From positions 1 to 7,372 of the forward strand of contig JAUWOM010000051.1 of NCBI GenBank assembly GCA_030612085.1: a stretch of 7,372 nt of DNA, given 5' to 3'. The notes below the pieces were generated by a model. It made no database searches and was not told the DNA's origin. It was given only the letters and a program-made list of their open reading frames with translations. Shown here piece after piece: positions 6,455-7,372 of the stretch (the stretch's first letter is position 1; every line of letters starts with the position of its first letter). This DNA is from Actinomycetes bacterium. Lineage in GTDB: Bacteria; Actinomycetota; Humimicrobiia; JAHJRV01. A program made the translations under genes and the position numbers.

Positions 6455-6460
6455 ATTATA
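6455..6460 (-). promoter_or_regulatory. Candidate -10 box for the riboswitch-ykoEDC transcript
   Basis: The minus strand reads TATAAT here, 42 bases before helix P1 of the aptamer, a suitable distance for a leader start. No good -35 box lies 16-18 bases upstream, and the surroundings are very AT-rich. An alternative extended -10 (TGTTAAAAT) lies slightly downstream. Confidence 0.3.
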
Positions 6461-6559
6461 GGTTAAAATATTTCTATATTATATATTTAGCATGATTCTT
6501 AATTTCATATAAAATTTCTAAGTGGGGTAAAAAGAAGAAAGATTTATAATTAAAATTTA

Positions 6560-6565
6560 TATAAT
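6560..6565 (+). promoter_or_regulatory. Candidate -10 box for the lipoprotein gene
   Basis: TATAAT ends 12 bases before the ATG at 6578; a second TATAAT lies at 6545-6550. Neither has a clear -35 box. If the closer one is used, transcription would start only about six bases before the start codon, giving a nearly leaderless mRNA. Confidence 0.25.
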
Positions 6566-6577
6566 TTCTGTTATAAA

Positions 6578-7372
6578 ATGAGAACTTTAAAATTTATATC
6601 GCTATTTTTATTTATTTTAATCTTACTACTGGTCTTTGGTTGTCAAAAAGAAGCTATTACAGAAGTTCCTGAAGAAAAAAGTGAGGAGACTTCTGAAAAA
6701 CTATCTGAAACAAAGCCATCACCTACTCCTATATCAATATATGTAGACGAGGATACACCACTTTTTTTAAAACAAGCCTTCAAAAAAGTCGTAGATGCTC
6801 AACCCAATAATTTTATACTTATAAGTAAGATTGATAATGCTGAATTAAAAATAAGTGTAAAAAAAGAGATTGAAGATATAGAATTTTATACTGAAATTTA
6901 TACACAGATTTTAGTTCCAGTTGTTCCATTTTTTACATATGCTGACAATATCAATTGGAATGATATAAAACTATACTGGCAAGGAGAAACCGGAGCTTTG
7001 GACTATCTTACCAATAATAGAAGTACACCCACTCTTTTAATATCTAATGATACTTTAACCTCTTTAACAAATTTATTAGGACCTCCTGCTGAGAATATAC
7101 TCATTAATATATTATCAATAGAGGAAATTTTAAAGTTATCCTGGAAAGATCAAAATATCTGGTCAATAATCCCATTTGAAGAATTAAATAAGAGATTGAA
7201 AGTTCTTAAATTAGACAATATAGATATTTTTGATAAAAAATTGGATATTTCATCCTATCCATTAACAATTAATTATTGGATTTCAGGGGATGAAGAAGGC
7301 ATAGAGAAACTTAAAATTGCTTTAAGTAATTATCTTGATAAAAGTAGAGATATTGATAATTTAACAATAATC
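6578..7372 (+). CDS. Lipoprotein with substrate-binding-protein-like region, possibly the N-terminus of a CapA-type protein (3' end missing)
   Basis: An open frame of 265 codons starts at ATG 6578 and runs off the right edge without a stop. Residues 1-22 form a lipoprotein signal: MRTLKF, a long hydrophobic stretch, and a lipobox-like LVFGC with lipidated Cys22. A flexible linker rich in Glu, Ser, Thr and Pro follows (23-51). The mature part begins near ISIYVDED (52-59). Motifs LVPVVPFFTYADNINW (112-127), DIKLYWQGE (129-137), IWSIIPFEELNKRLKVL (194-210) and FDKKLDISSYPL (218-229) resemble, from memory, the periplasmic-binding-like domain that precedes the PGA_cap/CapA domain in some lipoproteins of Chloroflexi and clostridia. 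The CapA part would lie beyond the window, so the assignment is tentative. An in-frame stop lies just upstream (6551-6553) and no Shine-Dalgarno sequence is visible before the ATG. It is divergent from ykoE, so membership in the thiamine system is not implied. Confidence 0.8.
   Translation, partial: MRTLKFISLFLFILILLLVFGCQKEAITEVPEEKSEETSEKLSETKPSPTPISIYVDEDTPLFLKQAFKKVVDAQPNNFILISKIDNAELKISVKKEIEDIEFYTEIYTQILVPVVPFFTYADNINWNDIKLYWQGETGALDYLTNNRSTPTLLISNDTLTSLTNLLGPPAENILINILSIEEILKLSWKDQNIWSIIPFEELNKRLKVLKLDNIDIFDKKLDISSYPLTINYWISGDEEGIEKLKIALSNYLDKSRDIDNLTII

Noticed and set aside
1..7372. CRISPR array, tRNA, rRNA or insertion sequence
   Set aside because: No regular repeats, tRNA cloverleaf, rRNA sequence, transposase or flanking inverted repeats were seen.

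Overview
The window is AT-rich DNA (roughly 30% G+C by eye). It comes from a bacterium that imports ferrous iron through a Feo system and takes up a thiamine-type vitamin through an ECF-type ABC transporter. Every complete gene ends in TAA, and the shared base composition gives no sign of recent transfer. A FeoA-FeoB-FeoC set with a Cys-rich FeoC, a YkoEDC-type transporter under a TPP riboswitch, and an Sec/lipobox lipoprotein fit a low-GC anaerobe, such as a Firmicutes relative or another AT-rich anaerobic lineage. The phylum cannot be fixed from this window.

Layout. Positions 1-2457 (+) carry a feo operon: the 3' end of feoA, then feoB, then a small winged-helix FeoC-like gene. Positions 2462-6103 (-) carry a transporter operon read right to left: ykoE (substrate-binding S component), ykoD (two fused ATPases), ykoC/ecfT (coupling membrane protein). 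The two operons converge with only 4 bases between their stop codons. Upstream of ykoE lies a 474-base divergent region holding a complete TPP riboswitch, an AT hairpin, an intrinsic terminator and candidate promoters. From 6578 (+) a lipoprotein gene runs off the right edge.

How they work together. FeoB is the GTP-dependent membrane Fe2+ transporter; FeoA and FeoC are its small cytoplasmic partners. In the second operon, YkoE captures thiamine or its pyrimidine precursor HMP, EcfT couples it to the fused ATPase, and ATP hydrolysis drives import. When TPP is abundant, the aptamer should fold and allow the terminator at 6234-6267 to stop transcription before ykoE. A candidate antiterminator pairs the 3' end of the aptamer (6332-6339) with the 5' arm and loop of the terminator (6256-6263), giving a specific switching model. 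The lipoprotein resembles the substrate-binding-protein-like N-terminal region seen in some CapA-type lipoproteins; its C-terminus is outside the window.

Most of this is recognisable biology. The less ordinary points are the acidic-then-basic tail on FeoA, the expression platform of the riboswitch, long AT-rich gaps inside the ykoEDC operon, a Lys in the second EcfT coupling motif, and tightly packed convergent gene ends. I see no clear sign of an undescribed system.
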